The notes below the pieces were generated by a model, which was given only the letters and a program-made list of their open reading frames with translations, was not told the origin of the DNA and made no database searches. Source: Streptosporangium carneum (GTDB lineage Bacteria; Actinomycetota; Actinomycetes; Streptosporangiales; Streptosporangiaceae). Taken from it: DNA of 64,000 nt. Shown piece by piece: positions 1-7,368 of this stretch. Every line of letters starts with the position of its first letter. Position 1 is the stretch's first letter. A program made the position numbers and the translations under genes. Where the stretch lies: contig NZ_BSEV01000007.1 of NCBI RefSeq assembly GCF_027922005.1, positions 62,001 to 126,000 of the forward strand, read 5' to 3'.

Positions 1-789
1 GACGACGGTGTGCCCGATCTCGCCGCCGGCCCCGGCCGGTCCGCAGTGGATGGCGCCGTTGAGGAACAGGCCCGCGCCGATCGCCTCGCCGATGTAGATG
101 GACGCGAAGGACTGTTCGCCTCGGCCGGGGCCGGACCAGCGGTCGCCTATGGCCTGGGCCCGGGGGTGCAGATCGAGGTGGACCGGCAGGTCGACCCGCT
201 CGGAGACCAGGGGACCGAGCGGAAGGCCGGAAAGCTCCGGCATCAGGTTGCAGGCGACGATGGTTCCGCTGGTCGATTCGACGATGCCGCCGACCGCGAT
301 GCCCACGCCGAGAGCCCGGGCCGCGCTCCCCGCCAGGACCGCGTTGAGTCGGTCGACCACACAGTCGACCACCGTGGCGGCAGGGGCGGTGACCCGGAAG
401 CGCCCGCTGGCGGCGGCCAGTATTCTGCCGTCCGCGCTCACCAGTGCGGCCTCCACCCAGCCGGGCACCAGGTGTACCGCGGCCAGCGGCGGGCTGTCCG
501 GAGCGAACCACAGCGGCCGGGCCGGCTTGCCGCCGGGGGTGGCGCCCCGCTGTGGTTCGCCCTCCGCGAGCAGCCCTCTCTCAAGGAGGGGCTGCACGAT
601 CGATCCGATGGTGGCCCGGCTGACCCCGGCCAGCCGGGCCAGATCGGCCCGGGACAGCGGCCCCAGGTCGTGAAGCGCCTGCAGTACCCGCCCCTGATTG
701 ACGCGCCCGGCTTTGACCGCGGTCATCAGGACGGTCGGCTGCCGCCCGGTCGGCTGCTCGGGCCGGGGTGTCTCGCTGGGTGACCACAC
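1..789 (-). CDS. ROK-family transcriptional repressor (3' end outside window)
   Basis: The N-terminus carries a MarR-like winged helix (NQGRVLQALHDLGPLSRADL then a recognition-helix segment with SRATIGSIV), followed by a ROK sugar-kinase-like fold with a VGGIVDSTSG segment and an ASIYIGEAIGAGLFLNG phosphate-loop-like segment. The frame is still open at base 1, so the C-terminal part is missing. The start is GTG 789, with a purine-rich GGTGGGG upstream, or ATG 726, which already precedes the helix-turn-helix. The gene is divergent from a sugar ABC operon, so it most likely represses that operon and responds to its sugar or the phosphorylated sugar. The repressor role is inferred from family and position. 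Confidence 0.9.
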   Translation of the reverse strand, partial: MWSPSETPRPEQPTGRQPTVLMTAVKAGRVNQGRVLQALHDLGPLSRADLARLAGVSRATIGSIVQPLLERGLLAEGEPQRGATPGGKPARPLWFAPDSPPLAAVHLVPGWVEAALVSADGRILAAASGRFRVTAPAATVVDCVVDRLNAVLAGSAARALGVGIAVGGIVESTSGTIVACNLMPELSGLPLGPLVSERVDLPVHLDLHPRAQAIGDRWSGPGRGEQSFASIYIGEAIGAGLFLNGAIHCGPAGAGGEIGHTVV

Positions 790-1017
790 CGCCCCACCGT
801 CCTCACTGGGTATGTACGGGCTTCTGACATACCGATTCGAACACGAACGGCGAGGATCTGCAACTCAGGCGATCTACCTGATGTGTTGGAGCACAAACCC
901 TCCAATGTGGCGGACCGAAACCTATTGACAGCGTTAGGTATGTAGTTACCCTTAACTAACCTCGCGACTCTGACCCACCCCCGGCGAGGTAGAGCTTCAA
1001 GCAGGAAACGGTGTGAC
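790..1017. promoter_or_regulatory. Divergent promoter/operator region of the sugar operon
   Basis: On the plus strand TTGACA (925-930) and TACCCT (947-952), 16 bp apart, form a good promoter for the binding-protein gene. Operator-like symmetry is dense. GGTATGT (809-815) is mirrored by ACATACC (827-833) and repeated at 937-943 inside the promoter spacer. TTGGAG (886-891) is mirrored by CTCCAA (900-905). AGTTA (944-948) is mirrored by TAACT (953-957) across the -10. These are candidate ROK-repressor sites. Confidence 0.6.
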
Positions 1018-2418
1018 ATGAAAGTAAGGCGTAGGGCTCAGCTGTTCTCGCTGATGAGCGTCTGCACGGTGCTGACCGCCACAAGTTGTGCGGCGGGCGG
1101 TTCCTCCGCCTCGGGGACCACCCTTGACCAGGCCGGCTGCGACAAGATCACAGGCGGGGCGGCGGCCGGCGCCAGCACGTCGCTGAAGCAGCCGAGCGGA
1201 GGTGGCCAGAGTCTCCACGTCCAGCAGGCATCGCTCGAAACCGGGCTGCCCAAGGCCACGGCACGCAGCAAGACCATCAGTTTCGTCGGCGGGGCCTACA
1301 CCGGGACCACCGAGGCGTACTGGAAGGACCTTGCAGGCAAGTTCGAGGCGGCCAACCCGGGATACAAGGTCAACATCCGGATCATCGACTGGAACAACAT
1401 CGACCAGCAGGTCAGCACGATGATCCAGACCAAGCAGTATCCGGACGTCCTCAATCAGAACAAGTTCTCCGGATGGGCCGCGAACGGACTGCTCCAGCCG
1501 ATCGACTCACTGGTCTCCCCGACGGTCGGGAACGACTTCATCCCGTCGTTCAAGGAGAACAGCTACTACCAGGGCAGCCAGTACGGACTGCCTCTGATCG
1601 CCAGCACCCGCGCACTGTTCTACAACAAGGACATCTTCGCCAAGGTGGGGATCAGCAAGCCCCCGGCCACCTGGGCCGAGCTGGTGTCCTCCGCGCAGAA
1701 GATCAAGGCGGCCGGGTACACCGGATACGGTCTGCCGCTGGGCGGCGAGGAGAACCAGGGCGAGTGGTCGTTGTGGATGTGGTCCAACGGCGGCGACTGG
1801 AAGTCGGACGACAAGTGGAGCGTCAACAGTGAGCGGAACGTTCAGAGCCTGAACTTCCTCAGCTGCCTCGCCAACGTCTACAAGGTGACGCAGCCCAACC
1901 CTGGTCAGACGAACCGCACCGACGGGGTCTTCCGCCCGTTCGCCAACGGCCAGACAGGCATGATCATGGGTGCCAGCTTCGCTCCCAGCCTGTTCAAGCA
2001 GTGGAACTCCACCGTCAACTACGGCATCGCCCCCATCCCGGTGAACAACGGCACCAAGCCGTTCACCCTGGGGGTGCAGGACTACCTGGTGTCGTTCAAG
2101 AACCCGGGCAACACCGAAGCCGTGTCGAAGTTCCTGAACTTCTTCTACCAGACCGACAACTATGTGCGTTTCCTGACGAGCCAGGGTTTCCTGCCGACCA
2201 CACAGACGGCGTCCACCGCCCTGAAGGACGACCCCAACTTCGCACCGTATCTGGATCTGCTGCCGATCGCGAAGTTCTACCCGTCGACCGACCCCAGCTT
2301 CCCGAAGGCACAGGGCACCCTTGAGGCGCAGCTCGGCACCGCGCTGACCCCGGGCGCGGACACCAAGTCGGTTCTGGACCAGATCCAGAGCGCAGCGACG
2401 CAGGGCAACGGCGGCTGA
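1018..2418 (+). CDS. Sugar ABC transporter substrate-binding lipoprotein
   Basis: This is a 466-residue family-1 extracellular solute-binding protein. A basic N-terminus and hydrophobic stretch lead to a lipobox-like ATSC with Cys24, predicting lipidation and anchoring outside the membrane. The body has the usual features of the class: KFEAANPGYKVNIRIIDWNN near residue 108, a YGLPLIASTRALFYNKDIF segment and PATWAELVSSAQKIKAAGYTG. It delivers a carbohydrate to the permease encoded next. An AGGAAA ribosome site precedes the ATG. The sugar cannot be read from sequence. The epimerase and dehydrogenase downstream suggest an aldose. Confidence 0.93.
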   Translation: MKVRRRAQLFSLMSVCTVLTATSCAAGGSSASGTTLDQAGCDKITGGAAAGASTSLKQPSGGGQSLHVQQASLETGLPKATARSKTISFVGGAYTGTTEAYWKDLAGKFEAANPGYKVNIRIIDWNNIDQQVSTMIQTKQYPDVLNQNKFSGWAANGLLQPIDSLVSPTVGNDFIPSFKENSYYQGSQYGLPLIASTRALFYNKDIFAKVGISKPPATWAELVSSAQKIKAAGYTGYGLPLGGEENQGEWSLWMWSNGGDWKSDDKWSVNSERNVQSLNFLSCLANVYKVTQPNPGQTNRTDGVFRPFANGQTGMIMGASFAPSLFKQWNSTVNYGIAPIPVNNGTKPFTLGVQDYLVSFKNPGNTEAVSKFLNFFYQTDNYVRFLTSQGFLPTTQTASTALKDDPNFAPYLDLLPIAKFYPSTDPSFPKAQGTLEAQLGTALTPGADTKSVLDQIQSAATQGNGG

Positions 2419-2421
2419 GCG

Positions 2422-4254
2422 GTGACACCGAGGATGCGGCACCACACATGGCGGTCGCTGACCTGGATCTCGCCGAGCGTTCTGCTCATCGTCGCGGTGA
2501 TCACGCTGCCCGCGCTGCGAATGGTGTGGACGTCGCTGCAGCTCACCGATGAGACCGGAGTAAGCCACGGGTTCGCCGGGTTGGCCAACTACCGCCGCCT
2601 GTTCGCCGAACCGGCGCTGGTCAACGTCGTGAGCAACACGGTGGTGTGGGTGCTGCTCGTGGTCGGCGTGTCCATCGTTGTCGCACTCGGCCTGGCACAG
2701 CTGCTGAACAAGCAGTTCTTCGGGCGGCGCCTGGTGCGCTGGGCGCTGATCGTGCCGTGGGCGACCTCGCTGGTGATGACCTCGACGGTGTGGCGGTACA
2801 TGCTCGAGGGCGGCAACGGGATCGTCAACCGGTTCCTGATGGACCTCGGCGTGATCAGCGCACCGATCGGCTGGTACCAGGATCCCCGGTACGCCTTCTG
2901 GTCGGTGGTCGGGGTGGGCATCGTGGTGACCATCCCGTTCACCACTTACGTGCTGCTGGCCGGGCTGCAGGCGATCGACGCGCAGGTGTACGAGGCCGGA
3001 AAGCTGGACGGCGCAGGGCCGTGGAAGACATACCGGTACATCACCCTGCCACTGCTCCGCCCGGCCCTGGTGATCGCCACAATCCTGGTCACCATCTACG
3101 TCTTCAACTCGTTCCCGGTGATCTGGGTCATCACCGGGAGCAACCCGGGGAACTTCTCGGACACCACCCTCACCTGGGCGTACAAGATCGCTTTCCAGCA
3201 GCAGCTGAACACCGGAGAGGGAGCCGCGCTGTCGGTGTTCAACGTCCTGATACTCATCGTCGTGGTACTGCTGTACCTGCGTGCGGTCAACGGCGACCGG
3301 GAGCGGCAGTCGTGGCTGGGCCGCGCCTGGGCGGCGCTGACCGACCGGCTGAGCGAACGATGGGGTCGGCGGCGTCCGGCGGGTCCCGTCTCGGTGGCGG
3401 TGTCCGACCGGGCGCGCCGGAGGATGTGGCCGCGGCTGCGCCCGGTGGTGCTGCCGCTGGCCGGGCTGGTCGTCGCGGCGTTCTTCCTGGCCCCGTACGC
3501 GGTGATGTTCCTGGCCTCGTTCAAGGACGGCGCCGAGCTCTACGCGGTGCCCGCCACCTACCTGCCGCGGCACTGGGAATGGAGCAACTGGGCGAACGTG
3601 TGGGATGTGCTGCCGCTCGCCATGCTGCTGCGCAACAGTCTGATCATCGCGGCCGCCTCGACCGCGCTGGTCCTGTTGATCGCGGTGCCGGCCGCGTACT
3701 ACACCGCCCGCAACCGGTTCGCCGGCCGGACGGCCTTCCTGAACCTTGTGCTGGTCACGCAGGTCCTCGCCCCGGTCGCCCTGGTCGTCGGCATCTACCA
3801 GGAGGTCATCTACGTCGACGGGGTCAACCAGTACTGGGCGATCGTCGTGGTCAACGCGGCGTTCAACCTCGCCTTCGTCACCTGGATCATGAACGGTCAG
3901 TTCGCCGGCGTCGACCTCGCGATCGAGGAGGCGGCCATGATGGAAGGACTCGGGCCGGTGCGCCGGATGCTGCGCATCATGCTGCCGGTGGTGCGCCCGG
4001 GTCTGGTGACCGCGCTGGTCTTCACCTTCATCCAGGTGTGGAACGAGTTCGTCATCTCGCTGACCGTCTTCAACGACCCGACCAATGACCGGGTCACCCT
4101 GCCGGTCGGCATCCAGCAACTGGTCGGCCTCAACGAGACCAACTACCAGTACCTCTTCGTCGCCTCGCTGATCGCGACAGTGCCCGTCGTGGTGCTGTTC
4201 ATCACCATCGAGCGGCATCTGGTGGGAGGACTGACCGCGGGGGGCGTCAAATGA
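2422..4254 (+). CDS. Fused sugar ABC transporter permease (MalF-like plus MalG-like halves)
   Basis: This 610-residue protein joins two complete permease subunits normally encoded by adjacent genes. The first half (about 1-290) has six membrane segments and an EAA loop near 190-210 (EAGKLDGAGPWKTYRYITLP). A charged Arg-rich cytoplasmic linker (about 292-335) leads to a second six-segment half with its own EAA loop near 502-522 (EEAAMMEGLGPVRRMLRIML). The reading frame is continuous across the join. GTG 2422 follows the lipoprotein stop by three bases; ATG 2434 is the alternative. No nucleotide-binding subunit is encoded nearby, so a shared MsiK-type ATPase is inferred. Confidence 0.92.
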   Translation: MTPRMRHHTWRSLTWISPSVLLIVAVITLPALRMVWTSLQLTDETGVSHGFAGLANYRRLFAEPALVNVVSNTVVWVLLVVGVSIVVALGLAQLLNKQFFGRRLVRWALIVPWATSLVMTSTVWRYMLEGGNGIVNRFLMDLGVISAPIGWYQDPRYAFWSVVGVGIVVTIPFTTYVLLAGLQAIDAQVYEAGKLDGAGPWKTYRYITLPLLRPALVIATILVTIYVFNSFPVIWVITGSNPGNFSDTTLTWAYKIAFQQQLNTGEGAALSVFNVLILIVVVLLYLRAVNGDRERQSWLGRAWAALTDRLSERWGRRRPAGPVSVAVSDRARRRMWPRLRPVVLPLAGLVVAAFFLAPYAVMFLASFKDGAELYAVPATYLPRHWEWSNWANVWDVLPLAMLLRNSLIIAAASTALVLLIAVPAAYYTARNRFAGRTAFLNLVLVTQVLAPVALVVGIYQEVIYVDGVNQYWAIVVVNAAFNLAFVTWIMNGQFAGVDLAIEEAAMMEGLGPVRRMLRIMLPVVRPGLVTALVFTFIQVWNEFVISLTVFNDPTNDRVTLPVGIQQLVGLNETNYQYLFVASLIATVPVVVLFITIERHLVGGLTAGGVK

Positions 4255-5066
4255 TCGAGTTGACTGCCGGGAACGCCGCCATCCGGGTGGACCCCGCCGA
4301 CGGCGGTCGCCTGACGTCCCTGCGAGTCGGCGACGCGGAGCTGCTGGGCAGCGGCGGTGCAGGCCCGTCCGGCCTGGACCGGATCATGTACGGCAGCTTC
4401 CTGATGGCGCCGTTCGTCGGCCGGCTGGAAGGGGCCCGGTTCACGTTCGCCGGGCGGGAGTGGACGGTACCGGCGAATCTCGCCCCGCACGCCCTGCACG
4501 GTCTCGTCTTCGACCGCCCCTGGACCGTCGACGGAGCCGCGGCCATCGACATCGAACTGGACGAGCGATGGCCGTTCGGCGGCACCGTGCGGCAGGAGTT
4601 CGAGCTGACGCCGGACGCGCTGACGGTACGCGCCACGGTGACCAACGAACGCCGCGCCATGCCGGCGATCGTCGGTTTCCACCCGTGGTTCACGCGCAGG
4701 ATCGACGGCGGGCCGGAGCTCGCCTACCGCTTCGAACCCGGCCTGCGCTACGTCTGCGACGAGGACGGCATCCCGCAGCACCTGTCCGCCTCCACCGGCC
4801 CGCGGCCATGGGATGACTCCTTCACCGCCGTCGCCAGCTCACCGGTCCTTCACTGGCCCACCCTTGACCTGACCGTCGCCAGCGCGGCCGGCCACTGGAT
4901 CGTCTGCGAGACCAAAGCCGACGCCGTCTGTGTCGAACCGTTGTCCGGACCGGTCAACGGCTTGAACACTCACCACTATCAGCTCGTCGAGCCCGGAGCG
5001 CCGTTGCGATTCTCGATGACGCTGCACTGGACCGTACGACAGCCAACCGACAGGAAGACACCATGA
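4251..5066 (+). CDS. Aldose 1-epimerase family protein (mutarotase-like)
   Basis: This 271-residue galactose-mutarotase-like protein would interconvert alpha and beta anomers of an aldose. The catalytic positions of the family are visible: His in PHALHG (about 79-84), His in VGFHPWF (about 142) and the general-base Glu in CVEPLSGPVNGLN (about 229). Its ATG overlaps the permease stop by four bases (ATGA), which indicates translational coupling in the sugar operon. It probably supplies the anomer used by the following dehydrogenase. The substrate is not identifiable. Confidence 0.88.
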   Translation: MIELTAGNAAIRVDPADGGRLTSLRVGDAELLGSGGAGPSGLDRIMYGSFLMAPFVGRLEGARFTFAGREWTVPANLAPHALHGLVFDRPWTVDGAAAIDIELDERWPFGGTVRQEFELTPDALTVRATVTNERRAMPAIVGFHPWFTRRIDGGPELAYRFEPGLRYVCDEDGIPQHLSASTGPRPWDDSFTAVASSPVLHWPTLDLTVASAAGHWIVCETKADAVCVEPLSGPVNGLNTHHYQLVEPGAPLRFSMTLHWTVRQPTDRKTP

Positions 5067-5830
5067 CCGTCTTGGACTCGTTTTCGTTGCAGGGCAAGGT
5101 CGCCGTGGTCACCGGAGCCAGCCGCGGCATCGGCCGGGCCCTGGCCCAGGCGCTGGGCGAGGCGGGCGCGGCGGTCGCGGTGACCGCCCGCACCCTCGAG
5201 GCCGCCGAACGAGCGGCCGACGAACTTCAGGCATCCGGGATCACGGCACTGCCGGTCGGTCTTGAGGTGACCGATCCGGTTCAGGTCGATCGGATGGTGG
5301 AGCTGGTCAGCGAGCAACTGGGGCCGATCGACGTACTGGTCAACAACGCCGGCATCAGTATCGGCCGGGAGGCTCTGGACACCCCCGACGAGCTCTGGCG
5401 CGAGGTGCTGGCCACCAACCTGGACGGGGTCTGGTACTGCAGCAAGGCGGTCGGCGCGCGGATGGTCGCACAGGGCGGCGGGAGCATCGTCAACATCGGC
5501 TCCATGTCGGCCATGATCGTCAACCGGCCCCGATGGCAGCCCGCGTATCTGGCTTCCAAGGCGGCGGTGCACCAGCTGACCAAGGCTTTGGCCGCCGAGT
5601 GGGCACCGCACGGGATACGGGTCAACGCGCTCGCCCCCGGTTACATCCTCACCGAGGCGTCCCCCGTGGACCAGCCGGAGTACCGCGAATGGTGCGTCGA
5701 GCCCGCCGCGATGAAGCGGTACGGCCTGCCTGAGGAACTCGGCCCGGCGGTGGTCTTTCTGGCCAGCCCGGCATCCAGCTTCATGACAGGCTCAGTGGTG
5801 GTGGTGGACGGCGGATTCACCCTTTTCTAG
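5063..5830 (+). CDS. SDR-family NAD(P)-dependent oxidoreductase
   Basis: This is a 255-residue classical short-chain dehydrogenase. The Rossmann motif TGASRGIG is at residues 17-24, NNAG near 94, catalytic Tyr162-x3-Lys166 (AYLASK) with Ser147/149 before it, and the C-terminus FMTGSVVVVDGGFTLF is typical of gluconate/glucose dehydrogenase-like members. It overlaps the epimerase gene by four bases, so it is the last gene of the sugar operon and probably oxidises the imported sugar. A hairpin terminator follows at 5925-5958. Confidence 0.92.
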   Translation: MTVLDSFSLQGKVAVVTGASRGIGRALAQALGEAGAAVAVTARTLEAAERAADELQASGITALPVGLEVTDPVQVDRMVELVSEQLGPIDVLVNNAGISIGREALDTPDELWREVLATNLDGVWYCSKAVGARMVAQGGGSIVNIGSMSAMIVNRPRWQPAYLASKAAVHQLTKALAAEWAPHGIRVNALAPGYILTEASPVDQPEYREWCVEPAAMKRYGLPEELGPAVVFLASPASSFMTGSVVVVDGGFTLF

Positions 5831-5924
5831 GTGTATCAGGCTGGCTGCGGCGGACGCTGACGGGTCGGTGGCCGAGGCGCTCGTCGGACGTCCACGACGG
5901 CGGGAGGCGTGCGACCGGCACGGG

Positions 5925-5958
5925 AAGGCGCCCCGGTCCTGACGGAGCGGGGCGCCTT
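5925..5958. terminator. Bidirectional hairpin terminator
   Basis: A perfect 11-bp stem, AAGGCGCCCCG (5925-5935) against CGGGGCGCCTT (5948-5958), has a 12-base loop. It lies between the convergent sugar operon and dps, so it can serve both. There is no long T run, as is usual in high-GC actinobacteria. Confidence 0.75.
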
Positions 5959-5976
5959 CTGGACTGCGGGGATGAT

Positions 5977-6444
5977 CTAGCGCTGGGCCTCGAGCATCCA
6001 GTGGTGCTTCTCCAGGTCCTGGGTGATCTCGATGAGGATGTCCTGGGTCACCGGGTCGGGTTCGTCCGTGGCCTCGATGCGCTCCCGCATCCGGCGGATG
6101 ATGGACCCGAGGATGTCCGTCATGGCGGCGACGACCTTGCCGTCGTTGATGTAGCCCGCCTCGATCTCCGGCACCTCGCTGGTCTTCGAGAGCGTGGTCG
6201 CCCGTCCGTCGGGATTGCATCCGAGGGCCACCGCGCGCTCCGCGACGGTGTCGGCGTGCTCCCTGGCCGCCGCGACGATCTCGTCGAGCTGCAGGTGCAG
6301 CGAACGGAAGTTGTGGCCGATCACGTTCCAGTGGGCTTGCTTGCCCAGAAGCGAGAGCTCGAGAAGGTCGACGAGAGAGCCCTGGAGGGCGGTGGCGACG
6401 ACCTTCTTGTTCTCTGCGTTGAGCGGACTGGTGATCGCGGACAT
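5977..6444 (-). CDS. dps: Dps-family DNA-binding/ferritin-like protein
   Basis: This 155-residue Dps protein oxidises and stores iron inside a dodecamer and protects DNA during stress. The inter-subunit ferroxidase signature is visible: His38-Trp39 in KQAHWNVIG, His50 in SLHLQLDEI, then acidic residues of helix B. The C-terminus contains DLEKHHWMLEAQ, typical of the family. Length is normal. A strong GGGGGAGG ribosome site precedes ATG 6444. The N-terminus lacks a long lysine-rich tail, so any DNA binding may be weak or use other surfaces. Confidence 0.93.
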   Translation of the reverse strand: MSAITSPLNAENKKVVATALQGSLVDLLELSLLGKQAHWNVIGHNFRSLHLQLDEIVAAAREHADTVAERAVALGCNPDGRATTLSKTSEVPEIEAGYINDGKVVAAMTDILGSIIRRMRERIEATDEPDPVTQDILIEITQDLEKHHWMLEAQR

Positions 6445-6521
6445 ATGGTGTCCTCCCCCTGTTTCATGATCTATTTCCTATTTGTCCTGAAACGTCCCTA
6501 CCCAGCTACGCCACCCTTATG

Positions 6522-6558
6522 TTGACAGTGTCATTATGACAGTGTCACTATCAGAGAC
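6522..6558 (+). promoter_or_regulatory. Promoter with two TGACAGTGTCA operators ahead of the merR-like gene
   Basis: Two identical near-palindromes TGACAGTGTCA lie at 6523-6533 and 6537-6547, exactly 14 bp apart. TTGACA (6522-6527) forms the -35 and overlaps copy one. A TCACTA/CACTAT -10 at about 6545-6551 overlaps copy two. The expected start site falls on or next to ATG 6559, so the mRNA is probably leaderless. Position and symmetry suggest autoregulation by the MerR-like protein. Confidence 0.6.
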
Positions 6559-7368
6559 ATGGAATGGACCATCGGCGAACTGGCGGAGCGGGCCTCCGCG
6601 GCGCTGTCCCCGACCGCCCAGCTCAACGGGCGGGTCAGGGACGCGCCCAACGAGCGCCTCATCCGGTGGTACTCCACGATCGGCCTGCTGGACCCGCCTT
6701 CGGCCCGCCGGGGCCGCGTCGCCCTGTACGGCAGGCGTCACCTGTTGCAGCTGATCGCCGTCAAACGCCGCCAGGCGGAAGGCCTGACCATCGCCGACAT
6801 CCAGGCCGAGCTGACCGGCGCGACCGACCAGGCCCTCGAGTCGATCGCCGGTCTCCACGAGAGCGCCGAAGGGACCTCCAGGCAGGAAAGGACCGCTCCC
6901 CGGGCCACGCGCCCCAGGTTCTGGGCCGAACCGCTCGCCGCCACGGCGGAGAGCGCCCCCGCCGACCCCGGCCAGGCCGCTCCCCTCACCGCTCCCCCGG
7001 CCGCCTCACCTGCCGTCCGTGCAGCCGCGCCACCGCCGGCCCCACGAACCGCACCGCGCCCGGCGCCCCAATCAGCGCCACAACCGACGCCACGCCCCGC
7101 GCCGCAGCAGGCCACGGCGCGGCGGCCCCACGCGCCGGCCGCCCGTCCCACCCCGCCCGCCCGGCCGGCCCCCTCGGCCGTCGTCGTCCACGGCGTACGG
7201 CTGGCGTCCGGGGTGACGCTGCTGCTCGACGGCGGCCGCGCCCCGTCACCGGAGGAGCTCGCCGAGATCGGCGCCGCCGCGAAGACGCTGCTCGCGGTCC
7301 TCCGCGAACACGACCTCGCCCCCACAGACCCACAGGATCAGCAGGACCAGGAAGGGAACCAGCCATGA
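6559..7368 (+). CDS. MerR-family transcriptional regulator with Pro/Ala-rich linker
   Basis: This 269-residue protein has an N-terminal MerR winged helix (WTIGELAERA then RLIRWYSTIGLLDPP, GRVALYGRRHLLQLIAVKRR) to about residue 90. A roughly 100-residue Pro/Ala/Arg-rich linker without predicted fold follows, then a short C-terminal globular piece (VVVHGVRLASGVTLLLDGGR). There is no metal-binding cysteine cluster. The last codons overlap the next gene's start (ATGA at 7365), so the regulator and the VIT-VWA protein are translated together. It probably controls its own operon through the 14-bp-spaced operators upstream. The inducer is unknown. Confidence 0.88.
   Translation: MEWTIGELAERASAALSPTAQLNGRVRDAPNERLIRWYSTIGLLDPPSARRGRVALYGRRHLLQLIAVKRRQAEGLTIADIQAELTGATDQALESIAGLHESAEGTSRQERTAPRATRPRFWAEPLAATAESAPADPGQAAPLTAPPAASPAVRAAAPPPAPRTAPRPAPQSAPQPTPRPAPQQATARRPHAPAARPTPPARPAPSAVVVHGVRLASGVTLLLDGGRAPSPEELAEIGAAAKTLLAVLREHDLAPTDPQDQQDQEGNQP

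Noticed and set aside
1507..4218. A 903-residue open frame antisense to the binding protein and permease genes.
   Set aside because: It is the mirror of a GC-rich coding region. It has a His/Gln/Arg/Asp-rich composition with no domain, while the sense strand encodes clear transporter proteins.
6564..7364. The open frame of the VIT-VWA gene extends upstream to 6564.
   Set aside because: That part overlaps the MerR-like gene in another frame and has unnatural Arg/Pro composition. ATG 7365 has a ribosome site and coupled overlap.
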